Assembly: GCA_029204225.1 (NCBI GenBank) | Contig: CM055095.1 | Location: forward strand, 59,634,414-59,698,413 | Length of the DNA stretch: 64,000 nt | DNA from: Diphasiastrum complanatum | Taxonomy: Eukaryota > Streptophyta > Lycopodiopsida > Lycopodiales > Lycopodiaceae | Direction of reading: 5' to 3' | Shown: positions 11,470 to 22,348 of the stretch, piece after piece | Layout: each line of letters begins with the position of its first letter | Numbering within the stretch: the stretch's first letter is position 1 | Notes under the pieces: generated by a model | What the model saw: the letters and a program-made list of their open reading frames with translations, nothing else | Databases searched by the model: none | Told to the model about the DNA's origin: nothing | Made by a program: the position numbers and the translations under genes

Positions 11470-14010
11470 TCTAGGTTCGAGTTGTGGCTCGTCAATTTCA
11501 AACTACTCTCAGATAATTTGAGCTTATATGAAGAGGCTCAACTCGAACCAGGTTCGAGTTGAGATAAAAAGATATAAATTTGAACATTAAATTAAGTCAA
11601 AGTGAAGCTTTCCCAACTCGAACTAGTTCCGAGTTCTTCACTTTCAAAATGCACTCACATAATTCAAGCTTATATGAAGAGGCTCAACTCGAACCAGGTT
11701 CGAGTTGATTGGTTCTTGTTGGAGAAGTTCTGAACCAATCAGAAAGGCATGTTTGATATGTCAAGTGCCATCTGCAATCAGTCTCCCTTCATTTTCCTTC
11801 AAATTTTATTACAATTGGAAGCCCATAGTAATGAAAATTTGGATGTCCTTCGAGTTAAGGTGCACTATCAATTATGTCACTCTATAATTGTGAACATCAA
11901 TTTGCAAAAAACCACTCACATTTGGACATAGTAGTGTAGAACTCAAACCTTGCTGAAGTGTTAGTTGCACATTCCTTGAACTCGAACCTGGTTCGAATTC
12001 AGGTTGTTTAGATTTGAGTATAAAAGTTGGACTTCAATTTTTGACACTTTACAACTTGAACTTGCTTCAAGTTAAGGTGCACTATCTGCTGGATCACTCT
12101 ATCATAGTAAATAACAATGTGAACAAACAATGAGCTTTTGATGTAGAAGCACAACTCACTTTAATACTCGAACTTAGTTTGAGTTAAGGTGTGCTATTCA
12201 TTGCATCACTCTATATGGAAAATAACTAACAAACAATGAGCATTGGATGTAGCACCACAACTTGAACCTATGACGAGTTCACTTTGGTGTAAGATGAGTA
12301 ACATAAGCACTCAATTTAGTATCAAATTATACGCATTTAGTTCATGTTAAGAGTTAGAATTACATGATAAATTATAGTATGATAAGGCTCACTTTATTGT
12401 GAATCCAACAATGCACAACTCAAAGTTGGTTTTTGTTTCAATTTGGTATCATGTGGTGATCTAGTTTAAGGTTCACAACTATTCTTTTGACACTTTACAG
12501 CTCAAACCTCATTCGAGTTGCGGTGCACTATCCATTTTATCATCCTAAAGTGGTAACAAATACTTAGGTTCAAAGATAGCATACTCTTACAACTCCCACT
12601 TTGCTTGAGTATAGGTTTAGTATTATATGGCAAATTATAGAAATGCTTCACATGTGCTTTTACAAACATACTTCACAACACAGCTTGATTCGAGTCATAA
12701 ACCCCGTTATTGGGAGTCCACCTACACTCCAAAGCTCTAAATGGTTTGCACTAGAAAAACCTATCTATGTTTACATGTACAAATCAGACTCGAACTTAGT
12801 TTTTATTAGCAACTCCAATCAGGTTTGAGTTAGAGATGCTTCATGGACTAAGCAAATCTTAGAGTCATACTTCAACACTGCAATTAGATATTTGGGCTCA
12901 CTAGAGAAGGAGCCATTTCAACTCAAACCAGGTTTGGGTTGAGATAAAAAGATATAAATTTTAATATTAAATTAAGTCAAAGTGAAGCTTTCTCAACTCG
13001 AACCTGGTTCAAGTTGAGGCTCTTCAATTTCAGAATGCCCACATAATTTAAGCTTATATGAAGAGGCTCAACTCGAACCAGGTTCGAGTTGAGATAGAAA
13101 GATCTAAATTTCAACATTAGATTAAGCCAAAATGAAGCTTTCTCAACTAGAACCTGGTTCGAGTTGAGGCTCTTCAATTTCAAAATGTCGTCACATGATT
13201 GAAGCTTATATGAAAAGGCTCAACTCGAACCAGGTTTGAGTTGAGCTAGGAAGATGTAAATTTTAACATTAAATCAAGTCGAAGTGAAGCTTTCCCAACT
13301 CGAACATGGTTCGAGTTGAGGCTCTTCAATTTCGAAATGCCCCCACATAATTTAAGCGTATATGAAAAGGCTCAACTTGAACCAGGTTCGGGTTGAGATA
13401 AAAAGAAATAAATTTTAGCTTATATAAAGATAATCATCAACTCGAACCAGGTTCGAGTTGAAATATCTATACTTAGACCTAATTTGATTGTAATAAAATA
13501 GTGAAGGTTTCTTAACTCGAACCTGGTTCGAGTTGTGGCTCTTCAATTTGAAATTGCCCTCACATAATTTGAGCTTATATGAGATGGCTCAACTCGAACC
13601 AAGTTCGAGTAGAGATAAAAAGATATAAATTTTAACATTAAATTAAGTTGAAGTGAAGCTTTCTCAACTTGAACCTGGTTTGACTTGAGGTTCTTCAATT
13701 TCAAAATGCCTCCACATAATTTCATCTTATTTGAAGATAATTATCAACTCGAACCAGGTTAGAATTGAGATATCAGTAATTAGATCTAATTTGACTACAA
13801 AGATTATATTAAAATAGTGAAGGTTTCTCAACTCGAACCTAGTTCGAGTTGAGGCTCGGCCCACAAAAATATATATAGATGAAGTAAAGTTTCAGGTTAG
13901 GAGTGTTCTTCAAGGTTACCTTTTGATTTAGTTTGAAGTCCACATCTAGTTCAAGTTAAAGGTTGAAGTTGAGATTTCTCAACTCGAACCTAGTTTAGTT
14001 GAGGCTCACC
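11470..14010. repeat. Phased palindrome array upstream of H1
   Basis: An array built on a 21-bp palindrome whose core is ACTCGAACCWGGTTCGAGT. Copies start at about 11540, 11615, 11686, 11979, 12920, 12995, 13070, 13145, 13222, 13297, 13374, 13439, 13514, 13591, 13666, 13746 and 13830, with degenerate ones to 14010. Spacing is 75-77 bp for most neighbours. The central base alternates A and T along most of the array. Two spacer types alternate, giving a higher-order unit of about 150 bp. One spacer has near-inverted ends (GAGGCTCTTCA ... TGAAGAGGCTC). The stretch 11710-12900 holds more degenerate relatives. The half-site GGTTCGA resembles a Pol III B box, but no tRNA fold is seen. Confidence 0.9.
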
Positions 14011-14381
14011 CTACAACAATATTAACCATAACTACACATTCAATGGGATTAAAGTCTACGTTGATTGATGACTCCTCAATTGAAACAAGATTGGAATTTA
14101 GTTGAGTTAAGGATAGGTTCTTGGTCAGTCGAGTTGAGTTCAAGTATGAAGGTCGAGTTTGAGTATGAAGACACTAGGTTCAAGTTGTTCATGGGAATCG
14201 ATGGCTTTGATGGTCTAAAAAACAATCTTGATGCTTTTGATCGTAATTAGGTTCTGGTTATGCAGATAAAACTCAAACATAGGTAATCTGGATCCTATTC
14301 TGAAGACGATGTATAGTTCTAGGTCGACTTAGGGGATATAAGTCTAAGATGATGATCATTCAAAAGAGTATCTTGGATTGC

Positions 14382-14509
<128 letters not shown>

Positions 14510-14639
14510 TGACATATATATTTCATTTGTCTTAATCTGATAACACAAAATATTACGAACCCCACTAAAAGCTCTTGGGCGACATAGATAACACAACTTG
14601 AAGAAGATGATATCTAAAGTAGCTAATAATATCACAAGG

Positions 14640-15560
14640 CAAATGTGGAGCAATCACATGTTGTAAAATCAAATTCGACTTTCAACTCTTGAACACCTCT
14701 TAAACTCATAGGCCACACAAAAAGTGACGTAACCCTTCTCAAAGCTCCGGATAGACATAAGTGACATAACCCAACACAAAGCTCCGGGTCAAAGACGAGA
14801 TGATAGTTCAAAAGAATATCCAGTAATACATGATGAGTATTGAAACTATCACATTTGTCTTTCTCTGATGATACTAAAGACGTGAATTGCAGTTCTCATA
14901 TTTTGCGCAGTTATCATATTTTGCGAATTGAAAATTGCGTCCATCTCTAAACACGTTACTCCTCTAATACCTCTAGGTCGATTGAGGTGATGCACATTGA
15001 AGTCACGATAATCATTCAGAAGAATATCCAATAATATTAGAAGGCATGGATTGAAGCTGTCACAAGTTTTAAATTCCCGCTCGACTACAAACACCTCTCA
15101 CAACACTAAGTTGATATAAAAGTTTTCATTTGTCTTTCTCTATGAGAAGACGGGGATTGAACATCGAACTTGTCATATGCTGTAAATTCCAATTTGGATT
15201 CCCGCTCATAGCTCTTGTCAATACCTCTAGGTAGACTGAGGCGAATTTGCGTCCATCTCTAAACAAGGTATCTTCTAATAGCTCTAGGGCGATAGAGGTG
15301 ATGCAAGTTGAAGTTGCAATGATCCTATACCCAGTAGCATTAGTGGATTGAACCTGTCACAAGTTGTAAATTCAAATCTTAAATTCTCGCTCGACTACAA
15401 ACATCTCTCACAGCTCTAAGTTGATATAATAGTTTTCATATATCTTTCTCTATGAGAAGATGGGGATTGAACCTGTCACATGCTGTAAATTCAAATTTGG
15501 ATTGCCGCTCATAGCTCCTCTCAACTGAGGCGATTCAAGTCATAGACAATATATCTGTGA
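14640..15560. repeat. Degenerate tandem repeats, unit about 300 bp
   Basis: The block around 15000-15250 recurs around 15295-15535 with the same order of short motifs: CTCGACTACAAACA, CTAAGTTGATATAA, TTTCTCTATGAGAAGA, GGGGATTGAAC, CCGCTCATAGCTC. A more diverged copy lies at 14640-14960. No coding signal. Confidence 0.7.
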
Positions 15561-15769
15561 CTTCTATCTCTACACATAAAACACCTAGGTTGATGATTTG
15601 GATAAAATAAAACAAAGCGGACAAAGACAAAACAAAGAAAAGCAGGTGTCTTCAGTTCGAATATTCCTTCCAGTTTCACATTTCGTCCGGTTTCAGTTTC
15701 AACCGATTATAAGTTGGCCACTAAGCTGTGGCTTTGCGCTTGTGGATTCAATAGCTCAGATATTCCGAG

Positions 15770-16260
15770 GTCTGTTCTGACCTCCATTGCATTGTCAACA
15801 GTTTCATCAATAAATGTAGAGATTTGTTTCTACAGTGTGTACATGTATTTTCATAAATCCTAATGTAAAATAAAATTGAATATATTTCTACATTACAAAA
15901 CTTGCATCTACAACAAAAGATAGGAGATAAACATTTATGAGCAGAGGTATATAATCTAGCATTTATGAGCTGGTAATAATCTAGCATATAATCTTTTGTG
16001 AATTGTAGAAAATGCATGAGCAGAGGTCAGAATGGACCTCATAATAATAGATGGTATACTGCCTTCAAAAGAGATAGATATTCCGAGGTCTATTCCGACC
16101 TTATCAACAGATTCATCAATAAAAGTATAGATTTCTTTCTAGGATGTGCAGATATATTTTCATAAATTCTAATGAAAATAAAATTGAATGTAGTTCTACA
16201 CTACAAAATGTGGATCTACAACAAAAAATAGGAGACAAACTGCTACAATATTGTACAAGT
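15770..16260. repeat. Two tandem copies of a unit of about 310 bp
   Basis: Sequence starting AGGTCTGTTCTGACC near 15768 is repeated from about 16088, with the shared motifs TTCATCAATAAA, ATTTTCATAAAT and ATCTACAACAAAA. Related text (GGAATAGACACTG) occurs on both sides of element D, near 16519 and 23245, so D split this repeat region. Confidence 0.65.
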
Positions 16261-16562
16261 ACCTAGAACTGCTACTAGTTGTGTTAGTCAGCTGCTTGGA
16301 TGTTGTTAGAGCCCAAAAATTGGCATAAAACACTACAGAAAAATTTCATATCAAGAATCCATACAATAAATTGTCATGGGAAAATCATAGAACTGGTCAG
16401 CACAATTGAATATTCCTCTAAAAAAGACACCCAAGCTTTACAAATGTATCATAAAATTCACAGATCTATCATTTGAAAGATATAAAAAAAATGTCAACAA
16501 AGGTCGGAACAGACGTCGGAATAGACACTGGTATGCTGTTAGAACTAGCATGACTTGATCTG

Positions 16563-16567
16563 AGCTC
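16563..16567. other. Target-site duplication of D, left copy
   Basis: AGCTC, repeated at 22999-23003 just outside the 3' LTR. Five bp is the usual size for Copia integrase. Confidence 0.95.
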
Positions 16568-16644
16568 TGTGAAAATTGTCAACATTTCCTAGCTAGTTTG
16601 AGGCCTAAATTGGCTAAAATTGTAAATAGTTTTGGTTCTGGAGT

Positions 16645-16658
16645 TTCACACGTGTGAA
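16645..16658. promoter_or_regulatory. CACGTG-core palindrome in the D LTR
   Basis: TTCACACGTGTGAA, a perfect 14-bp palindrome centred on a G-box (CACGTG), the class of site bound by plant bZIP and bHLH factors. It lies in U3, upstream of the TATA-like box. The same core occurs in the LTRs of the other two families. Confidence 0.6.
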
Positions 16659-16781
16659 CCAGGCCAAAATGTTTTTATTTACTGTATTTTTTCAGTATGA
16701 TGAAGTGTCAAACTTCATACCCTTCAAAATGAGACCATTTTGATGTATTTTGGTCATATAAGCCATTTTTAGCTATTTTTC

Positions 16782-16789
16782 CTATATAG
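16782..16789 (+). promoter_or_regulatory. Probable TATA box of the D LTR promoter
   Basis: CTATATAG within CCTATATAGG, about 215 bp into the LTR. The position fits a U3 promoter. It is also present in the E and F LTRs. Confidence 0.5.
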
Positions 16790-17222
16790 GGAATATCTAG
16801 GGTCAAGTACCTTCTAGAGAGAGGAGAGAGAGTCATCTTCCTCATCCATAAATAGTATGGAAGTCGTGGAGAACAGGTTGGAGAAACCTTTTGTATGCTT
16901 CATTGAGATCAATAGATCATTGTCATTGTTTCTTCCTCCATTGAGAGCATTGTTGTGTGTATTGTCTTCAAGCTATTGTGTATGATCTTAGGTGCTTTCC
17001 AAAAGTGATAGGCTGATGTATTATGGACTGTATAATGCTATTTTGGGCCGCACTTGATGTTTATGGAAGTTTCCATTTGTGATAAATGCTTTTTGATCAA
17101 GTTCTTTGCATTCTAGGTAGCATAGAATGTGTTGCCAATTCCTAGCTTATGTAGTTTGGAGTGCAAGCATTCAAGCCAATGATCTTGGAGTTTAGATCCA
17201 CTTAGGATCTGTATTTTTCACA

Positions 17223-17234
17223 TGGTATCAGAGC
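17223..17234 (+). other. Primer-binding site of element D
   Basis: TGGTATCAGAGC directly after the 5' LTR, matching the 3' end of initiator Met-tRNA. Confidence 0.93.
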
Positions 17235-18394
17235 TGGTTGGCTTCTATTTACAGTAAGTATTCCATTTTTGGTGATATTTGGATGTTTGATCAAGTTCTA
17301 GCATGATTTTGCATTGCTTTGTTGATCAAATCTTACTAACCTTTGTTTTGTGAGTTGAACTTGTGGATCAAAAGCATATTTCAGGTCTATTGAAGATCAG
17401 AGGCTGAAAAGAAACTATTTTGGATCAGATCATAACACCTAATCATTTGTGATTGTGAGGCTTGTGCATATTCAATACTAACAATGTTCTTTTCAATCCT
17501 ATTGTTGACAATCTCCATTCTTGGATGAACACTCTCCTTAAGTGGATGAAACTTCTCCTTAAGTGGATGACAAATGCTCTTTTGAGTGAGTTGTAATTCT
17601 CCTAAAGGCTGAGCAAAGCTCCCATTTGGATGAAAGATCCCCTTTTTTGGGTGAACATATTGTAAGCTCCATTGTGAAGAGCATATTGTAAAGATTGTCA
17701 TCAATTTTGGCATAAATTTTGGTGTACTTTGTTGAGCATGTAAGTAACTCTCCTTATGTAATTTGATTGGAGCATTTGCTGGAAGGTGTTAACCATTATG
17801 CAAGTGTGTTTTCAGGTTCTTAACAGGTTGAGGAACATTCTCATGTGAAGTGATCTTAGATCTACATCTAAACACCAAGATTTGACAAGATAGTGAAGCT
17901 AGTCTTGTGATTCACTAAGTGTGCTCATTCATTCACCTCTAAATCTTGTATTTATCACTTTCTGGAGTTTATAAACTTTTAGAAGTGTGGTTTACATGTG
18001 GTTTTACAGGTTGAATCAATATCTTAGTGTGTTGATCATATGTTGATCAAGTTTGTTCATTACTAGGTAATCTTGGCATCCTAGTTTTGGGTATTTTCTA
18101 AGAATGCAAGTAACTCTTCACACCATAACTTGATTTGGTCACTTGCTGGAAAGTTTGAGAGCTTAAGCAAGAGTGTGTTCAGGTTGGTTTGATTTTGTAA
18201 TCCATTCTTAGTGTGTGCAAAGTGTTGCATGTGTTTCAATCTTCCTTTCTATGCTTGGAAACCATCTAGGTTCAAGATAGAAGTGTTTTAGGGTCCTAAA
18301 TCTTCATAGATCTCTTTATCTATCATTTGTTGAGAGAAAAGTGAGTGCTAAGTGCTTTAGGACAAAACCTAAAAGTTGAAGAAACATTAGAATC
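17235..18394 (+). other. Long untranslated leader of element D
   Basis: About 1160 bp with internal repetition. CTCCTTAAGTGGATGA occurs twice in a row near 17530-17570. A longer imperfect repeat (TGCAAGTAACTC ... TTGCTGGAA ... GTGTTCAGGTT style) occurs near 17740-17830 and 18108-18190. An antisense 108-codon frame (17387-17713) is preserved in E, but is explained by the near identity of the two copies. Confidence 0.7.
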
Positions 18395-21300
18395 ATGGCT
18401 TCCAATGGTGGGATCATGCTAGAGTCTAGTGAAAGGTTGAGTTCATCAAACTACTCTACTTGGAAAGTGAGGATGGACTCCTTACTTGAGTTGAATGAAC
18501 TCATGGACATAGTTGCAGAAATTGAAGAGAGACCTCTCACACTTCAAGAGCAACAAAGGTTTGATAAGAAGGCCAAAAGGGCTCTTCATATCATTAAAAT
18601 GAATGTTACAAATGAACTTCTCAAGGAAGTTGGAAAGTGTCAAAGTGCAAGTGAGGCATGGAATGCCTTAAAGAAGCTCTTTGAATCAAAGTCCACATCT
18701 AGGGTATTGACCCTAAGGAGACAAATATTTTCTAGTAGGCAAAGAGAGGGTGAAAGTGCTCATGCATTTATCTTGAGAGTTAAGTCCCTAAGTGATGATT
18801 TAGCATGCATTGATGAGAACATAAAAGATGGTGAAATAGTCCAAGTTATGTTGAATGGTCTGCTAAATGAACATGCTAACCTTGTGCAAAGTTTTGCCAT
18901 TCAAAGAGTCTTGCCAAGTGTGGTTGACTTGCAAGAAATCTTATTGGCTGAAGAACATAGGTTGCAATCAAAGCTTGATGGTGCATCCTTGCAAGGTGGA
19001 GGTGAAGAGGCTTTCTTCACAAAAGGCAAATTCAAGGGCAAAGGTAAAGGCAAAGGGAAATGGTCCAAAGGTGGTAACTTTGATCATGATGATCACTCTT
19101 CCTCTTCCTCTTCTACTAAGAACAATAAGTCAAAGTTCAAGTGCTTTTATTGTGGGATAAAAGGTCATTTTGCAAATGAATGTTATAAGAAGAAAAGAGA
19201 GCAAGGAGAGAGGCAAGGAAATCTTACAATAGATGAGGAAGAACATAACACATGTGAATCACTTGTTATGACTTCAAGTTTGTTAGCCAACATAGATGAT
19301 AATGATCCTTGGTGGATTGATAGTGGAGCCTCATCTCACATGACAAGACATAAGGAATACTTTACATCCTTATTGTCTTATGAGGGAGAAGGTAACATCA
19401 TCTACACTGCAAATGATGGTCAATGTGACATCAAAGGCATAGGCACTATTCCTATTTCCCTTTCAACAAATAGGAAAGCAAATCTTGAAAATGTTTTGTA
19501 CATTCCTTCAATCACTAAGAATTTGCTTAGTGTAAGTCAAATGATTGACAAAGGACTTGATGTGGAGTTCATTGGAGATGCATGTTTGATAAGTAAATGT
19601 GGATCCTTGATTGCTCAAGGTAGGAGGCATGGTAAACTTTTCAAGCTTGATGCATGTGTGATCTCTAATCATGAAGGATGTATGGCTAGGGAGCAATTGA
19701 CAAACCAAGAAGTTTGGCACAAGAGGTTGGGCCATCCCAACTTCAAATCTTTGGAGGTAATGGCAAAGAAAGAGCTTGTTCTTGGTCTCCCTAAAAGTCT
19801 TGTTGCAAACAATAGTGTTTGTGAACATTGTGCCTTGTCCAAATCTCATAGACTTGCTTATTCTAGATCTACTTCTAGATCTAAAGAAGCTTTTCAACTT
19901 GTGCATTCTGATATTCATTCTTCTAGTACAACTAGCAATGGTGGGGCAAAGATGTATGCAACTTTCATTGATGACTTTAGTAGGTATACTTGGATCTATC
20001 TTCTTAAAAGTAAGGATGAAGTGTTTGCTGCATTTGTCAAGTTCAAGAATGAAATGGAAAACCAATTCAATACAAAGATCAAATGCTTAAGATCTGATAA
20101 TGGAGGGGAATACACCTCAAATAGGTTCAAAGACTTTTGTATAGCACATGGGATTAAGAGGGAGATGTCTAGTCCTAGGACTCCACAACAGAATGGAGTG
20201 GCCGAGAGGAAGAATAGAACCCTTTGTGAATGTGCCAAGGCAATGAGACTACATGCTAATCTTGCTAAGTCTTTTTGGGGGGAAGCTTTAGCATGTGCTA
20301 ACTATCTATGTAATAGATGGACAAGTGCTTCCTTGGATGGTAAAACTCCTCATGAGGTTCTTTATGGTAGAAGGCCGAGTGTCAAGCATTGTAGGATCTT
20401 TGGATGTACATGTTTTGTCAATATCACACTTGATGATAGAACTAAAGAAGATCCTTCATCAAAGAAGGGTGTGTTTGTTGGCTATAGTGAAGTAAGCAAG
20501 GCTTACAAAGTGTACATTCCTTCTACAAAGAAAGTTGTCATAAGTAGGGATGTCATCTTTCATGAAGAGAATGTTTCCAATGTTGTTGATGTTGATGTTG
20601 ATGTGCCTACTAATCATCATGATGTGCAAGATGTCTTGGATGAAGATGGAGATGCCACTCCAAAGCAAACTTCAAGGAAGACTCAAAGGCAAAGGGCTAA
20701 GCCATCAAGGCTAACCTATGATGAAAAAGGAAAGCAAGTGGTGGACAACTCTAACTTTGCTTTTCTTACCTCTTTTGATGAACCAACTTGTGTAGGTGAA
20801 GCAATTCAAAAGAAGGAATGGATCCAAGCCATGGATCATGAGCATCAAGCACTCATCAAAAGCAACACATGGAGGTTGGTAAAGCTTCCAAAGGACAAGA
20901 AGGCAATTGGTTGTAAGTGGATCTTCAAGATCAAGACAAATCAAGATGGATCAATCAACAAGTACAAGGCAAGGTTGGTGGCAAAGGGGTATGCTCAAGA
21001 ATATGGTATTGACTATGATGAGACCTTTGCACCCGTGGCAAAGATGGTAACTATTCGAATCCTAATCTCTCTTGCAACTCTTTATGATTGGGATATGTGG
21101 CAAATGGATGTTACTAATGCCTTCTTGAATGGTGATCTTGAAGAAGATATTTACATGGAGCAACCCGAGGGCTATGTTTCACATGATGAGCCTAATCATG
21201 TGTGCTATCTCCAAAAGAGTTTGTATGGGCTAAAGCAAGCACCAAGGAGTTGGTATGCTAAGCTCAATTCCTTCTTACTTTCTCAAAACTTTGTTATGAG

Positions 21301-22348
21301 TGAGTATGATCATTCTCTCTACTTTAGATTGAATGAAAATGATATCACTTTACTTTTGATCTATGTTGATGACATTATCTTAAGTGGTGGTAACAATCTA
21401 GATATAGATGAAATCAAGATGGCACTCAAAAGAGAGTTTGAAATTCAAGATCTTGGTAAACTTCATTATATCTTAGGAATAGAGATTATTAGAACTTCTA
21501 AATCTACATTCATATGTCAAGAAAAGTATGTTAACTCTATTCTAAAAAGGTTTCATATGGAAGATTGTAAAGTTGTTTCTACTCCTATGGAATCAAATGT
21601 AAAGCTAACTACAAGAAGTAATGAAAGATCCTTCAAGGACATTACTCTCTATAGAAAGCTAATAGGATCTCTTATATGGTTAACCATCACAAGACCTGAT
21701 CTAAGCTTTGTGGTTGGTAAACTAAGTCAATTTATGCAAGATCCTAGTGAGGCTCATTGGAAGCTAGGAAAGAGAGTACTTAGATACATCTCGGGATCTA
21801 GAGATTTTGGCATCTTGTATGGAGGTACTACACCTAACCTTTGTGGATTTTCAGATTCAGATTTTGCAGGTGATCAAATGGATAGGAAGTCAACAAGTGC
21901 CTTTGCAATCTATCTTGGAGATGGAGTGGTCTCATGGCTATCAAAGAAGCAACCAACTATCTCTCTATCTTCCACCGAAGCCGAGTACAAGGCATTAACA
22001 ACATGCACCAAGGAGATTCTTTGGATCAAGAGGATGTTATTGGATCTTCACTTGCTGGAACCAGAGAAGACTCCAATCATACTTTGTGATAACCTTTCAG
22101 CCCAAATCTTGGCAAGCAATCCTGTTTTTCATGCAAGGAGCAAGCACATTGAGATTGCTCACCATTTTGTGAGAGATCAAGTCATTGCCAAAGAGGTGGA
22201 GCTTCAACATGTCTCTTCAAAGGAGTGTGTGGCTGATATCTTCACCAAACCATTGGGAAAGGACCTATATTTAATGCATAGATCTAATCTTGGAATGTGC
22301 TCAAAGACTATGTTGAAACTAGCATCCAATGTTGAAGAGGGAGTGTGA
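18395..22348 (+). CDS. gag-pol: Gag-pol polyprotein of Copia element D (1317 aa, intact)
   Basis: One frame encodes the whole Copia polyprotein. Gag residues about 1-240 carry the retrotransposon Gag/UBN2-type region (STWKVRMDSLLELNELMD). A CCHC zinc knuckle is at C250-C263. The aspartic protease has catalytic D309 in DSGASSH. The integrase has a zinc region beginning H442 and a D526, D568, E604 triad with exact D-35-E spacing. The reverse transcriptase has YVDD at 990-993. RNase H has D1154 and E1195 among its acidic residues. The products package RNA, process the polyprotein, copy RNA to DNA and integrate it. The start is the first ATG after the leader and gives MASNGG. The stop TGA at 22346-22348 overlaps the start of the 3' LTR. 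It differs from E at five residues that I found. All catalytic residues inspected are present. Confidence 0.97.
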   Translation: MASNGGIMLESSERLSSSNYSTWKVRMDSLLELNELMDIVAEIEERPLTLQEQQRFDKKAKRALHIIKMNVTNELLKEVGKCQSASEAWNALKKLFESKSTSRVLTLRRQIFSSRQREGESAHAFILRVKSLSDDLACIDENIKDGEIVQVMLNGLLNEHANLVQSFAIQRVLPSVVDLQEILLAEEHRLQSKLDGASLQGGGEEAFFTKGKFKGKGKGKGKWSKGGNFDHDDHSSSSSSTKNNKSKFKCFYCGIKGHFANECYKKKREQGERQGNLTIDEEEHNTCESLVMTSSLLANIDDNDPWWIDSGASSHMTRHKEYFTSLLSYEGEGNIIYTANDGQCDIKGIGTIPISLSTNRKANLENVLYIPSITKNLLSVSQMIDKGLDVEFIGDACLISKCGSLIAQGRRHGKLFKLDACVISNHEGCMAREQLTNQEVWHKRLGHPNFKSLEVMAKKELVLGLPKSLVANNSVCEHCALSKSHRLAYSRSTSRSKEAFQLVHSDIHSSSTTSNGGAKMYATFIDDFSRYTWIYLLKSKDEVFAAFVKFKNEMENQFNTKIKCLRSDNGGEYTSNRFKDFCIAHGIKREMSSPRTPQQNGVAERKNRTLCECAKAMRLHANLAKSFWGEALACANYLCNRWTSASLDGKTPHEVLYGRRPSVKHCRIFGCTCFVNITLDDRTKEDPSSKKGVFVGYSEVSKAYKVYIPSTKKVVISRDVIFHEENVSNVVDVDVDVPTNHHDVQDVLDEDGDATPKQTSRKTQRQRAKPSRLTYDEKGKQVVDNSNFAFLTSFDEPTCVGEAIQKKEWIQAMDHEHQALIKSNTWRLVKLPKDKKAIGCKWIFKIKTNQDGSINKYKARLVAKGYAQEYGIDYDETFAPVAKMVTIRILISLATLYDWDMWQMDVTNAFLNGDLEEDIYMEQPEGYVSHDEPNHVCYLQKSLYGLKQAPRSWYAKLNSFLLSQNFVMSEYDHSLYFRLNENDITLLLIYVDDIILSGGNNLDIDEIKMALKREFEIQDLGKLHYILGIEIIRTSKSTFICQEKYVNSILKRFHMEDCKVVSTPMESNVKLTTRSNERSFKDITLYRKLIGSLIWLTITRPDLSFVVGKLSQFMQDPSEAHWKLGKRVLRYISGSRDFGILYGGTTPNLCGFSDSDFAGDQMDRKSTSAFAIYLGDGVVSWLSKKQPTISLSSTEAEYKALTTCTKEILWIKRMLLDLHLLEPEKTPIILCDNLSAQILASNPVFHARSKHIEIAHHFVRDQVIAKEVELQHVSSKECVADIFTKPLGKDLYLMHRSNLGMCSKTMLKLASNVEEGV
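22331..22343 (+). other. Polypurine tract of element D
   Basis: GTTGAAGAGGGAG immediately upstream of the 3' LTR, the expected plus-strand primer. It also encodes the last residues of the polyprotein (VEEG). Confidence 0.8.

Larger units (their letters stand above)
16568..17222 (+). repeat. 5' LTR of element D (655 bp)
   Basis: TGTGAAAATTG ... TATTTTTCACA, with TG/CA ends, followed at once by the primer-binding site. It contains a CTATATAG box near 16782 and the palindrome TTCACACGTGTGAA at 16645-16658. Confidence 0.97.

Noticed and set aside
11470-14010. CRISPR-like array or tRNA gene cluster
   Set aside because: The repeats are phased, but the spacers are themselves repeated, the genome is a plant's, and no tRNA cloverleaf accompanies the GGTTCGA half-sites.
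17387-17713. 108-codon antisense frame in the D leader as a real gene
   Set aside because: It matches E only because the elements are copies. No domain, no start context, and it overlaps repetitive leader sequence.
19508-20065. 185-codon antisense frame inside the D polyprotein (also in E and F)
   Set aside because: It is fully antisense to a well-supported integrase region and persists only because the copies are near-identical.
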